DNA of 64,000 bases from NCBI RefSeq assembly GCF_018491765.1, contig NZ_JABWCU010000006.1:124001-188000 (forward strand). The letters run 5' to 3'. Below the pieces are notes generated by a model that saw nothing but the letters and a program-made list of their open reading frames with translations, had not been told where the DNA came from and ran no database searches. This DNA is from Novosphingobium profundi (GTDB lineage: Bacteria; Pseudomonadota; Alphaproteobacteria; Sphingomonadales; Sphingomonadaceae). The translations under genes and the position numbers were made by a program. Positions 31,792 to 40,258 of this stretch are shown here, one piece after another (position 1 is the stretch's first letter; every line of letters begins with the position of its first letter).

Positions 31792-34290
31792 TCAGAACTT
31801 GTATTCGATGGTCGCCTGGATGTTGCGCGGCACCTGCGGAAGCACGATGTCGGCCCCGAACAGGTCCTGCCCGCCGGCGCGGAAGTAGCGCGCGTTGTTG
31901 GCGTTCTTCACGACCGCGCGGAACAGCCAGGGGCCGGTGGTGAACGAGGCGCCCAGGTTGACCAGCCAGTAGGAGGGCAACTTGTTGTTCTGCGCATAGT
32001 CCGAGTAAGTCGAATCGACGTGGCTGACATCGGCGTTGAGCGCGATACCGTTGTCGAAGGCATAGGTCGCGGTGCCCGAGACCACGTTCTGCGGCAGGCC
32101 GGGGCGGCGCGCCTTGGCCTTGCTGTCGAAGTAGACGAGGCCGAACTGCGAGCCGCCGAAGAACAGCGCGGGATCGATCCCGGCAAGGCTCTCCGCGCCA
32201 TAGTAGTTGAAGTAGGAGCCCGCTTCATAGGCGCCGATGTTGTAGACGTTGAGGTGGGTGAACGAACTCGTCACCAGCAGGTGCTCGTCGACCGACCAGC
32301 GCATCTCGGCCTCGATGCCCTTGCTCTGCAGGATCTGGTTGGTGAGCGAGCTTTCGGCGGCGGCGGCGGTGCGCTTCTGGTTGTAGATCGAGACCGCCGC
32401 GTAGAGCCGCTTGTCGAGGAATTCGCCCTTGATGCCGCCTTCGAGCAGCTTGGATTTGCCGAGCACCTGGCCACCCAGGATATTCTTCACATAGAGTTCC
32501 GAGCCTTCGCCCGCGACGATGGTGCTCTGGCGCGCGATGGTGACGTAGGGGATGAGCCCGATGGGTGACTTGTAGGACGCGCTCACGTTCCACGAGAAGC
32601 CGTTCTCGCTGCCCGAGGCGCTCGAGACGTCGCCTACGTTGCCAGAAATATCACCCGGTGCGTACTTGTCGAGGATCGCGCGCGAGACTGCGTGGACGCG
32701 GTCGTAGCGCGCGCCCGCGATCACATCGAGGCCGAAGTTGAAGTCGAGGTCGACGAGCCCGGCAAGGCCGAGATCGGTGTAGTGGCCGATGAGGTAGTCG
32801 GAATAGTCGCAGTCGCATTCGGTGGCGAGAAGGCGGGTCGAGCGTGCATCGTAGCCGACCGTGATGTCGGGCCGGTTCCAGAGCTCGACGCCATAGTCGT
32901 CGCCGAAGTGGAAGTGGGTGTAGCGCAGCGAGGGCGAGAGCTGGAGCGAGATCTTGGCGGCCGAGGTGTCGAAGCTGTCCGAGATCACCAGCTTGTTCTC
33001 GGCCACGTAGGACTTGAACGCTTGCGCGAAGCCGTAGGCGTTCTCGTTCAGGTTGTCGCCGCCGTCGTAGAACATCTGGTTCTTGATCTGGAGGTTGCCC
33101 GCGCCCTGCCAGATGAGATCGAAATAGGCGGTCTTCTGGGTGTTGTTGAGGCGGTCGTTCTTGCCGGTCAGCGTGGTCTTGCGGCTGATGTGGGTGGTGC
33201 CTGCGTTCTCCAGATTGAGGTCGGTGTTGGCGTTGAAGCAGGCGGTGGACAGGCCGCTCGAATCGGGCACGAAGACGCCGCAGTTGTAGCTGCCGTACCA
33301 GGCGAGGCCGTTGCCGCCGTTGGCCGCACCCGCCTCGGCGCGCGAAATCTTGCCGTCGCCGTCGGTGTCGAGCTGGCTGCCCACGCCCGTTACGTAAGTG
33401 CCGTTGTCGATCAGGTCCTGCGTCACACGGTTCCAGCCGCTGTTCTGCACCGAGTTGTACTTCTGGTACATGACGCCGAATTCGGTGCGCAGGCTGGAGG
33501 TGATGTCGGTCTCGAAGGCGGCCGAGAACAGCGCGTTGTGGGTGAAGACGTTGTCGTAGTAGCTGCCCGAATGCTCGACTTCGCCGTAGACGCTGTAGCC
33601 GAATTCGTGGTTGCCGATCCGTCCGGGGCCGGTCACGTTGGCCTTGAGCACGTTGCGGCTCCAGCTGCCCGTGTCGTAACTGACGTAGCCGGTGGTGTCG
33701 CCCGAATAGGACCCGTCGGAAGCGCGCGCGGTCTTGGGCACGAAGTTCATGTAGCCGCCGATCTTGGACGGCCCGTAGATCACCGAGGCGGGGCCGCGCA
33801 CGATGTCGATGCGGTCGGCGGCCCCGATCGGGGTCGAATAGTTGCCCGGGTTGTCGAGGCGCAGCATTCCGCGGAAATAGACGTCGCTGGGCGCGCCGCG
33901 GATGTCGAGCGCGCCGCCGGTGCCGAAGAACGAACTGGTGAAGATGCCCGGTGCCTGCGAGACGAGGTCGTAGATCTGGGTGATGCCGAAGCGTTCCATC
34001 TGCTCGGAACTGACCGTCGAGGCCGAGCGCGGGGTTTCCGCGATCGTCTTGTCGAAGCCGAACACCGTGCCCACGTCCTTGATCGGCAGAGCGTCGAGCG
34101 AGCCGGTGACGATGATCTCGTTCGCCGGGTTGGCGTTCGGCGCTTCGGGTTGCTGCTGCGCGAAGGCGGGGGTCGTGAGGGCGGTGCAGCCCAGAAGGCC
34201 GGCGGACAGGCCCAGGAGCGGGCCGCGCCGAGTGCGTGAACGCGGCTTGGGACGCGTGGCCTCGCCAGCAGGACGATGCAGGTGAATCAT
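31792..34290 (-). CDS. TonB-dependent receptor, likely for purine compounds
   Basis: This 832-residue receptor has a long signal (to AFAQQQ, about residue 45), a TonB box NEIIVTGSLDALP, plug motifs VYFRGMLRLDNPG and RIDIVRGPASVIYGPSKIGGYMNF, and a barrel ending IEYKF. Sequence and layout resemble siderophore- or catecholate-type receptors. An unusual feature is a perfect EF-hand loop, DTDGDGKISRAE, encoded at 33335-33370 in an extracellular part, plus an ECDCDYSD cluster. It heads a unit with the exported NUP protein and diverges from the purine operon. I infer import of nucleosides or a purine conjugate; the ligand is unproven. Confidence 0.85.
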   Translation of the reverse strand: MIHLHRPAGEATRPKPRSRTRRGPLLGLSAGLLGCTALTTPAFAQQQPEAPNANPANEIIVTGSLDALPIKDVGTVFGFDKTIAETPRSASTVSSEQMERFGITQIYDLVSQAPGIFTSSFFGTGGALDIRGAPSDVYFRGMLRLDNPGNYSTPIGAADRIDIVRGPASVIYGPSKIGGYMNFVPKTARASDGSYSGDTTGYVSYDTGSWSRNVLKANVTGPGRIGNHEFGYSVYGEVEHSGSYYDNVFTHNALFSAAFETDITSSLRTEFGVMYQKYNSVQNSGWNRVTQDLIDNGTYVTGVGSQLDTDGDGKISRAEAGAANGGNGLAWYGSYNCGVFVPDSSGLSTACFNANTDLNLENAGTTHISRKTTLTGKNDRLNNTQKTAYFDLIWQGAGNLQIKNQMFYDGGDNLNENAYGFAQAFKSYVAENKLVISDSFDTSAAKISLQLSPSLRYTHFHFGDDYGVELWNRPDITVGYDARSTRLLATECDCDYSDYLIGHYTDLGLAGLVDLDFNFGLDVIAGARYDRVHAVSRAILDKYAPGDISGNVGDVSSASGSENGFSWNVSASYKSPIGLIPYVTIARQSTIVAGEGSELYVKNILGGQVLGKSKLLEGGIKGEFLDKRLYAAVSIYNQKRTAAAAESSLTNQILQSKGIEAEMRWSVDEHLLVTSSFTHLNVYNIGAYEAGSYFNYYGAESLAGIDPALFFGGSQFGLVYFDSKAKARRPGLPQNVVSGTATYAFDNGIALNADVSHVDSTYSDYAQNNKLPSYWLVNLGASFTTGPWLFRAVVKNANNARYFRAGGQDLFGADIVLPQVPRNIQATIEYKF

Positions 34291-34788
34291 GATAGGCCCC
34301 TCATACGAATTGGCGGCGCGCCGGCCCTGACCAGCGGCCTTGGTTCTGTTCTTTGGTGCCTTCCGGTCTTCCCCTTGCCCATGAAAGGATGTGTCAGCGA
34401 GTATTTCGCACTTGTGGCGAATTTCTTTCCCGCTGCTCCCTATTCTGGGGAAGTAGGGCTAATCGCGCTTTGCCGTGCAGGCAAATGCAATGAATATTAC
34501 AAGGTGTTGCCGAAATGTGAGCGCCTGTAGCATGCGCAGAACATCGCGCGACGCCATGGGTACGCGAAAGGGCGCTCTCTTTTTTGCAACAATCCGTCCA
34601 GATCATTGCGTTTGCTAGATAGGCCTGGCCTCGGCAGGAGACGCGGATGCGACGTATTGCCCAGATACCCGAGGTCGGTTGCTGATGCCAGCCCGGCTTT
34701 CCCGCCGCGTGGCGCGCGGCCACCTTGTTTGCGCCCGCCAAGGGCGCCATGATCGCGGGCAGCTGTTTCGTGAAGGAACCCGCGCCCG
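34291..34788. other. Divergent promoter region, TonB receptor / purine operon
   Basis: This 498-bp region drives the receptor unit leftward and the 17-gene purine operon rightward. It contains an inverted repeat TTCGC-N7-GCGAA (34405-34421) near the receptor and the TTTTTGCAAC...CATTGC element (34581-34609) about 180 bp before the operon. It is more AT-rich than its surroundings between 34400 and 34620. No gene was recognised in it. Confidence 0.6.
34581..34609. promoter_or_regulatory. Putative LysR-type binding element of the purine operon
   Basis: TTTTTGCAAC, six bases, TCCAGAT and CATTGC occur here in that order. The same blocks, with five bases and an extra AG, lie at 55491-55520 just upstream of the LysR gene. 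GCAA/TTGC forms an interrupted dyad about the size of a LysR recognition site. Control of the operon by that LysR protein is inference. Confidence 0.55.
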
Positions 34789-34995
34789 ATGCAAGAACCG
34801 ACCGTGACCGGGCCCAAGGGGGCCATCGTCCCGCGCAGCGCCGAGGCGATCGCAGAGGCCGCGGCGCGCCGCGGGGTTGTCCTGCCGGCGGCCTGTCGCG
34901 AGGGCGTCGCGCAGAACATGGCACTGCTCGAGGCGCACCTTTGGAGCATGCGTGGATACGAGGCATCCGACCGGACCGGCGGGGAGGGGGCATGA
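34789..34995 (+). CDS. hpxX: HpxX/AtzG-like small amidase partner
   Basis: This 68-residue protein of the AtzG-like (DUF4089) family has the conserved stretch VVLPAACREGVAQNMALLEAHL. AtzG stabilises the AtzE amidase as a small subunit, and HpxX occupies the same place in the Klebsiella hpxWXYZ oxalurate genes. It is the first gene of the 17-gene operon and overlaps the amidase start by 4 bp. AAGGAA lies 11 bp before the ATG. Confidence 0.8.
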   Translation: MQEPTVTGPKGAIVPRSAEAIAEAAARRGVVLPAACREGVAQNMALLEAHLWSMRGYEASDRTGGEGA

Positions 34996-36353
34996 AGAGC
35001 GCTCTTGCCATCGCGCAATCCGTACGTTCGGGGCAGGTGCGGGCCCTCGACGTGCTCGAGGCCTGCCTTTTGGACATTGCCGACAGGGCCGCGCCGCTGG
35101 TGGCGATCACGCGGCTTCTGGCCGATCGGGCCCGCGCCGAGGCGCGGGCGGTCGATGCCAGGGTGGCGCGGGGCGAGGACCCGGGCCCGCTCGCGGGCGT
35201 GCCTTATGGCGTCAAGGACCTGTTCGATCTGGCGGGCCTGCCCACCACCGCCGGTGCGGCCTTTCGCGCCGATGCGCCGCCTGCCGCGCGCGATGCCGAG
35301 GCGGTGCGCCGCCTGCGCGAGGCGGGCGCGGTGCTGGTGGCCAGCCTCAACATGGATGAATTCGCCTATGGTTTCGCGACCATCAACGCGCACCTTGGCA
35401 CCACGCGTAATCCGCATGACCTCTCGCGCCTTGCCGGGGGCTCCTCGGGCGGGTCGGCGGCGGTGGTCGCGGCCGGGCTCCTGCCGTTCGCGCTGGGTTC
35501 GGACACCAACGGGTCGGTGCGCGTTCCGGCCAGTCTGTGCGGGCTCTACGGCCTCAAGCCGACCCACGGGGCGCTGCCGTTGGAAGGGGTATTCCCCTTC
35601 GCGCAGAGCTTCGACGACGTCGGGCCCTTCACCGCCTCGCTGGCCGACATGGTGGTGCTCTGGGAGGTGCTGACCGGCACCCGGGTGCCCACGCGGGGCG
35701 ACTGCGCACCGATCCGGGTGGCGCGCCTGGGCGGACGTTTTCGTGCGAACGCCGATCCCGACCAGCTTGCGGCGATCGACGCGATCGCGGGAGAGCGGCC
35801 TCTCCTTGAAATTCCCGAGATCGCGCGTGCGCGCTCGGCGGCGTTCCTGATCACGGCCTGCGAGGGCGGGGCGCTCCACCGCGCGACGCTCGCCACGCAG
35901 GCGATGGACTACGACCCGCAAGTGCGCGACCGGCTGCTGGCGGGCGCGCTCCTGCCTGAAGCGCTGCGGACCGAGGCCGAGGAATTCCGCAGCGAGTACC
36001 GCGCCAAGGTCCTTGCACTGATGGCCGATCAGGACGTGCTGCTGGCCCCGGCGACGCCCTGCACCGCGCCCCTGATCGAGGATCCGCGCATCCGGATCGA
36101 TGGCGAACTGCGCCCGGCGCGCGCGGACCTGGGCATCCACACGCAGCCGATCACGTTCCTGGGGCTGCCCTCGCTGGCGGTACCGCTCAAGCGGCCGGGA
36201 GGCTTGCCGCTCGGACTGCAATTGATCGGCAAGCCGGGCACCGAACCCGTGCTGTTTGCCTTCGCCCGGGAGCTGGAAGACAAGGGAATGATCGCGGCCA
36301 CGCCGCCCGGCGCGCCGTTGCCCGCCGGAACACGCATGGGGGGATTGACGTGA
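34992..36353 (+). CDS. hpxY: AtzE-family amidase, oxalurate amidohydrolase HpxY
   Basis: This 453-residue amidase-signature enzyme has the catalytic triad Lys75 (GVKDLFD), Ser151 (GGSSGGS) and nucleophile Ser175 (DTNGSVRVP). AtzE-type members with an AtzG partner hydrolyse carboxybiuret. In hpx loci the HpxXY pair is assigned to oxalurate, giving oxamate with loss of ammonia and CO2. HpxW, HpxZ and ureidoglycine transaminase, which makes oxalurate, are all in this operon, so oxalurate is the best substrate. It overlaps hpxX (ATGA) and the permease (GTGA). Confidence 0.82.
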   Translation: MKSALAIAQSVRSGQVRALDVLEACLLDIADRAAPLVAITRLLADRARAEARAVDARVARGEDPGPLAGVPYGVKDLFDLAGLPTTAGAAFRADAPPAARDAEAVRRLREAGAVLVASLNMDEFAYGFATINAHLGTTRNPHDLSRLAGGSSGGSAAVVAAGLLPFALGSDTNGSVRVPASLCGLYGLKPTHGALPLEGVFPFAQSFDDVGPFTASLADMVVLWEVLTGTRVPTRGDCAPIRVARLGGRFRANADPDQLAAIDAIAGERPLLEIPEIARARSAAFLITACEGGALHRATLATQAMDYDPQVRDRLLAGALLPEALRTEAEEFRSEYRAKVLALMADQDVLLAPATPCTAPLIEDPRIRIDGELRPARADLGIHTQPITFLGLPSLAVPLKRPGGLPLGLQLIGKPGTEPVLFAFARELEDKGMIAATPPGAPLPAGTRMGGLT

Positions 36354-37726
36354 GCCAGAACGAGGCGCCGCAGGGTGCGGCCGCAATGCACGAAAGCAGG
36401 TGGCACGGGCAGCTCGAACGCCGCTTCGAACTCAGCGCGCGCGGCACCAGCGCGCGCACCGAAGTCCTCGCCGGCTTCACCACGTTCCTGACGATGGCCT
36501 ACATCGTGCTCGTCAACCCGGCGATCCTGGGCACGGCGGGCATGCCGGTGGCGGCGGTGGCGGCGGCGACGTGCTTTGCCGCGGCCTTCGCCTCGATCCT
36601 GATGGGCTTCACCTCGAACACCCCGCTCGCGCTCGCGCCGGGCATGGGGCTCAACGCCTATTTCGCCTTCACCGTGGTCCAGCAGATGGGCGTGCCCTGG
36701 CCGGTGGCGCTGGGCTGCGTGTTCCTCTCGGGCGTTGCCTTCCTGGTCCTGACGCTGACCGGCATCCGCCAGCTCATCGTCCATTCGATCCCGCAATACC
36801 TGTTCGCTGCGGTCGCGGGGGGCATCGGCCTCTTCATCGGGTTCATCGGCCTCAAGGATGCGGGCATCGTCGTCGCCAACCCGGCGACTTTCGTCGCGCT
36901 CGGCGATCTCAAGACGCCCGCGCCCGCGCTGGCGCTCTTCGGCCTCGTTCTCATCGGGGCGCTCAGCGTGTGGAACGTGCGCGGGGCGATGCTGATCGGC
37001 ATCGTCGCCACGACGCTGCTCGGCTGGCTGTTCGGCATGGTCACCGTCAGCCCCGAGCCCTATTCGCTCGAGGCGCTGACCGGCACCGCGTTCCAGCTCG
37101 ATCTGGGCGGTGTCTTCGGGACTTCGGGGCGCCATGGCCTCGGCCTGCTCGAAGTGCTTTTCGTGTTCCTCTTCGTCGACTTGTTCGACAACCTGGGCAC
37201 GCTCGTCGCGGTGACCAAGCGCGCCGGGCTGATCGGGGCGGACGGGCGTATCCCGCGTCTCAACCGCATCCTCGTGACCGACGCGGTGGCGACGATGGTC
37301 GGCTCGCTCGCGGGCACCAGCACCGTCACCAGCTACGTCGAGAGCGCGGCGGGCGTGCAAGTGGGCGGGCGCACCGGCCTCACCGCGATCGTCACCGGCC
37401 TGCTGTTCCTGGCGATGATGTTCGTCGCACCTTACGCGCAGCTCATTCCGCTTGCCGCCACCGCGCCCGCGCTGATCATCGTGGGCGGCATGATGTGCCT
37501 TCCGCTGACCGAGGTCGAGTGGGAGGATCCACTGAGCGCGATCCCCGCCTTCCTTACCGTGGCGATGATCCCGCTGACCTTCTCGATCGCCAATGGCCTT
37601 GCCTTCGGGATCACCGCGCACGCGGTGCTCAAGCTGGTGCGCGGGACGCTTCGCAAGAGCGACGGGTTCCTCCTCGTCCTGGCTGCGCTGTTCGTGGCCC
37701 GCTTCATCTGGATGGGAGCCGCCTGA
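36350..37726 (+). CDS. AzgA-type purine base permease (NCS2)
   Basis: This 458-residue protein with about 12-14 membrane segments belongs to the AzgA-like branch of nucleobase:cation symporters, which carry adenine, guanine and hypoxanthine. Recognisable parts are GFTTFLTMAYIVLVNP, ALAPGMGLNAYFAF and the signature VDLFDNLGTLVAV followed by GTSTVTSYVESAAGV. The start is GTG with GGGGGA upstream, overlapping the amidase stop. It would bring in free bases released outside the cytoplasm by the exported nucleosidases and feed the adenine and guanine deaminases at the operon end. Confidence 0.88.
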   Translation: MSQNEAPQGAAAMHESRWHGQLERRFELSARGTSARTEVLAGFTTFLTMAYIVLVNPAILGTAGMPVAAVAAATCFAAAFASILMGFTSNTPLALAPGMGLNAYFAFTVVQQMGVPWPVALGCVFLSGVAFLVLTLTGIRQLIVHSIPQYLFAAVAGGIGLFIGFIGLKDAGIVVANPATFVALGDLKTPAPALALFGLVLIGALSVWNVRGAMLIGIVATTLLGWLFGMVTVSPEPYSLEALTGTAFQLDLGGVFGTSGRHGLGLLEVLFVFLFVDLFDNLGTLVAVTKRAGLIGADGRIPRLNRILVTDAVATMVGSLAGTSTVTSYVESAAGVQVGGRTGLTAIVTGLLFLAMMFVAPYAQLIPLAATAPALIIVGGMMCLPLTEVEWEDPLSAIPAFLTVAMIPLTFSIANGLAFGITAHAVLKLVRGTLRKSDGFLLVLAALFVARFIWMGAA

Positions 37727-38652
37727 TGCGCAAACCAGCCCTTCTCGCCGCCCTTGCGGCCACGCTCGTCGCGGCGCCCGCCTTGGCCGAACCGTTCGAC
37801 ACCACGCCGCGCACGGTGGTGATGACCGCCTTTTCGCCCGAATGGGACGCGCTTGCCCCCGCCATCGCCAACCCCCGTGAATACAAGGCCAATGGCCTGA
37901 CCTTCCTGGCGGGCACGCTCGAAGGCAAGCCGGTGGTGCTGATGCAGAGCGGGGTCAGCATGGTCAACGCGGCGATGAACACCCAGCTCGTGCTCGATCG
38001 CTTCACGGTCAAGCGCATCGTCTTTTCGGGGATCGCGGGCGGGGTCGATCCGTCGCTCACCATCGGCGACGTGATCGTCGCGAAGGACTGGGCGCAGTAT
38101 CTCGAGGTTTCCTTCGCGCGCCAGACCGACAAGGGCTGGGTGGTGCCCGAGGCGGTCGATCCGGCGGCCCCGAAGAACTGGGAGATGATGTTCCCGCGCG
38201 GCGTGCGCGTGGGCAACGCCAACCGGGCGCCCGAGCGGCACTATCGGCTCGCCGTCGATCCGGGCCTGCTCGACCTTGCGCAGAAGGTCACCGCGAAGAT
38301 CACGCTCCAGCGCTGTACCGGGCCGGCCGGCAGTGCCAGCGGCCCGCATTGCCTCGCGCGCGAACCCCGGGTCGTCGTCGGTGGCACCGGCGTCAGCGCG
38401 GGGGTCTTTGCCGACAACAAGGAATTTCGCGAGTACCTCCAGAGCGCCTGGGATGCGCGCGTGCTCGACATGGAGAGCGCGGCGGTGGTCCAGGTCGCCT
38501 ATGCCAACGAGGTTCCCGCGATCGTCTTTCGCAGCCTGTCCGACCTTGCAGGCGGCGACACCGGCGAGAATCAGATGAACACCTTCATGGCGCTCGCCTC
38601 GGTCAATTCCGCGCATGTCGTGCGCAATTTCCTCGCGGCTTTGCCCGATTGA
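37726..38652 (+). CDS. Exported purine nucleosidase (MTA/SAH nucleosidase fold)
   Basis: This 308-residue member of the nucleoside phosphorylase superfamily has a signal peptide (residues 1-21, ending ALAEP). Family markers are GVSMVNAAMNTQLVLDRF, IVFSGIAGGVDPSLTIGDVIV and the ribose/base site VLDMESAAVVQVAYANEVP followed by FRSLSDLAGG. Cytoplasmic MtnN enzymes cleave adenine from methylthioadenosine. With an export signal this protein should release bases from nucleosides in the periplasm. It starts inside the permease stop (TGATG). An inserted loop with CTGPAGSASGPHC may hold a disulphide. The exact nucleoside is unknown. Confidence 0.82.
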   Translation: MRKPALLAALAATLVAAPALAEPFDTTPRTVVMTAFSPEWDALAPAIANPREYKANGLTFLAGTLEGKPVVLMQSGVSMVNAAMNTQLVLDRFTVKRIVFSGIAGGVDPSLTIGDVIVAKDWAQYLEVSFARQTDKGWVVPEAVDPAAPKNWEMMFPRGVRVGNANRAPERHYRLAVDPGLLDLAQKVTAKITLQRCTGPAGSASGPHCLAREPRVVVGGTGVSAGVFADNKEFREYLQSAWDARVLDMESAAVVQVAYANEVPAIVFRSLSDLAGGDTGENQMNTFMALASVNSAHVVRNFLAALPD

Positions 38653-38662
38653 GGCCCCGAGC

Positions 38663-40258
38663 ATGTCGACCCGCCCCCCGATGAAGACCGTCACCGCACC
38701 GCATGGCATGGTCAGTGCGCCGCACGCGCTGGCCGCCAAGGCCGGACGCGACGTGCTGGCCGAGGGCGGCACCGCGATCGAGGCCTGCGTCGCCGTCGCT
38801 GCGACGCTGGCCGCGGTCTATCCACACATGACTGGGATCGGCGGTGACGGGTTCTGGGTGATCCGGGAAAGCGATGGCCGCGTCCACGCGATCCACGGCT
38901 GTGGCGGGGCGGCGGCGCGTGCCGATCGCGCGCTCTACGCAGGGCTCGACGCGGTGCCCCAGCGCGGCCCCCTTGCGGCGAACACGGTGGCGGGCACCGT
39001 TTCGGCCTGGGAAGTGGCGCTGGCGGACCCTTCCTGCACGCTCCCGCTCGCGCGGCTGCTGCGCGATGCCATCGCCCATGCCGAAAACGGCGTCGCGGTG
39101 AGTGCGGGCGGCGCGCAGATCGCAGCGGACAAGGGTGTGGAACTGCGCGGGCAACCGGGCGCCTATGCCGAGGTGTTCGAGCCCGAAGGGCGGCCGATCC
39201 GGGAGGGTGACCTCCTGCGCCAGCCCCGCCTTGCCGAAACCTTGCGCACGCTCGCGCGCGACGGGCTTGCCAGCTTCTATCGCGGCGATCTTGCGCGTTC
39301 CATCGCGCAAGACCTCGAAGCGCTCGGCAGCCCGGTTTCGGGCGCGGACCTGGCCGCGCACGCGGCCACGCGGCCCGCGCCGCTGTCGGTCCCCATCGCC
39401 GGCGCGCGCCTCTACAACAGCGCCCCGCCCACGCAGGGGTTCGCCTCGCTGCTGATCCTAGCGCTGTTCGACCGGTTGAAGGTCGATGCAGCCGATGGCT
39501 TCGACCATGTCCACGGCCTTGTCGAGGCGACCAAGCAGGCCTTCCGGCTGCGTGACGTCCACGTGGGCGACCCGGCTTTCACCGATTTCGATTTCCAGGG
39601 CCTGCTGGACGATGCGCAGGCACTCGATGCCCTGGCCGCGCGGATCGACCCGAAGCAGGCACTGGCCTGGCCCCAGCCGCCGCAGTGGGGCGATACCTGC
39701 TGGTTCGCGGCGGCCGACGGCGAGGGGCGCGTGGTTTCGTGCATCCAGTCGACCTATTTCGAGTTCGGCTCGGGCCTGGTCCTTCCGCAAAGCGGGATCA
39801 CCTGGCAGAATCGCGGCTCCTCGTTCCGTCTTGCGAAGAGTGGCTGGAACGCGCTGAAGCCGGGGCGCAAGCCCTTCCACACGCTCAATCCGGCGCTGGC
39901 GCTGTTCGAGGACGGGCGGGTCATGGCCTATGGCACGATGGGCGGCGAGGGACAGCCGCAGACGCAGGCCGCGCTGTTCACCCGCTACGCGCGTTTCGGC
40001 GGCGACCTGCAGGCGGCGATCAGCGCGCCGCGCTGGTTGCTCGGACGCACCTGGGGGGATGTGACGACCTCGCTCAAGCTCGAGGATGGCTTCGACGAGA
40101 GCCTTTATGCGCAGCTGGCCCGGGCCGGTCACGATGTCGAGCGCGTTGGACCGCTGACGGCGACGATGGGCCACGCCGGTGCGATCGTGCGCCTTGCCGA
40201 TGGCACCTTCGAAGGCGCCAGCGACCCGCGCAGCGACGGGGCGGCGGCGGGATGGTAG
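38663..40258 (+). CDS. hpxW: Gamma-glutamyltransferase-like oxamate amidohydrolase HpxW
   Basis: This 531-residue Ntn hydrolase of the gamma-glutamyltransferase fold should cleave itself before Thr345 in WGDTCWFAA, the nucleophile position. Members in hpx loci hydrolyse oxamate to oxalate and ammonia. Family sequence includes ANTVAGTVSAWEVAL, PPTQGFASLLILALFDRL and the oxyanion segment YGTMGGEGQPQTQA. There is no signal peptide, unlike periplasmic gamma-glutamyltransferases, which supports a cytoplasmic catabolic role. It lies 10 bp after the nucleosidase gene and overlaps the next gene by 7 bp. Confidence 0.82.
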   Translation: MSTRPPMKTVTAPHGMVSAPHALAAKAGRDVLAEGGTAIEACVAVAATLAAVYPHMTGIGGDGFWVIRESDGRVHAIHGCGGAAARADRALYAGLDAVPQRGPLAANTVAGTVSAWEVALADPSCTLPLARLLRDAIAHAENGVAVSAGGAQIAADKGVELRGQPGAYAEVFEPEGRPIREGDLLRQPRLAETLRTLARDGLASFYRGDLARSIAQDLEALGSPVSGADLAAHAATRPAPLSVPIAGARLYNSAPPTQGFASLLILALFDRLKVDAADGFDHVHGLVEATKQAFRLRDVHVGDPAFTDFDFQGLLDDAQALDALAARIDPKQALAWPQPPQWGDTCWFAAADGEGRVVSCIQSTYFEFGSGLVLPQSGITWQNRGSSFRLAKSGWNALKPGRKPFHTLNPALALFEDGRVMAYGTMGGEGQPQTQAALFTRYARFGGDLQAAISAPRWLLGRTWGDVTTSLKLEDGFDESLYAQLARAGHDVERVGPLTATMGHAGAIVRLADGTFEGASDPRSDGAAAGW

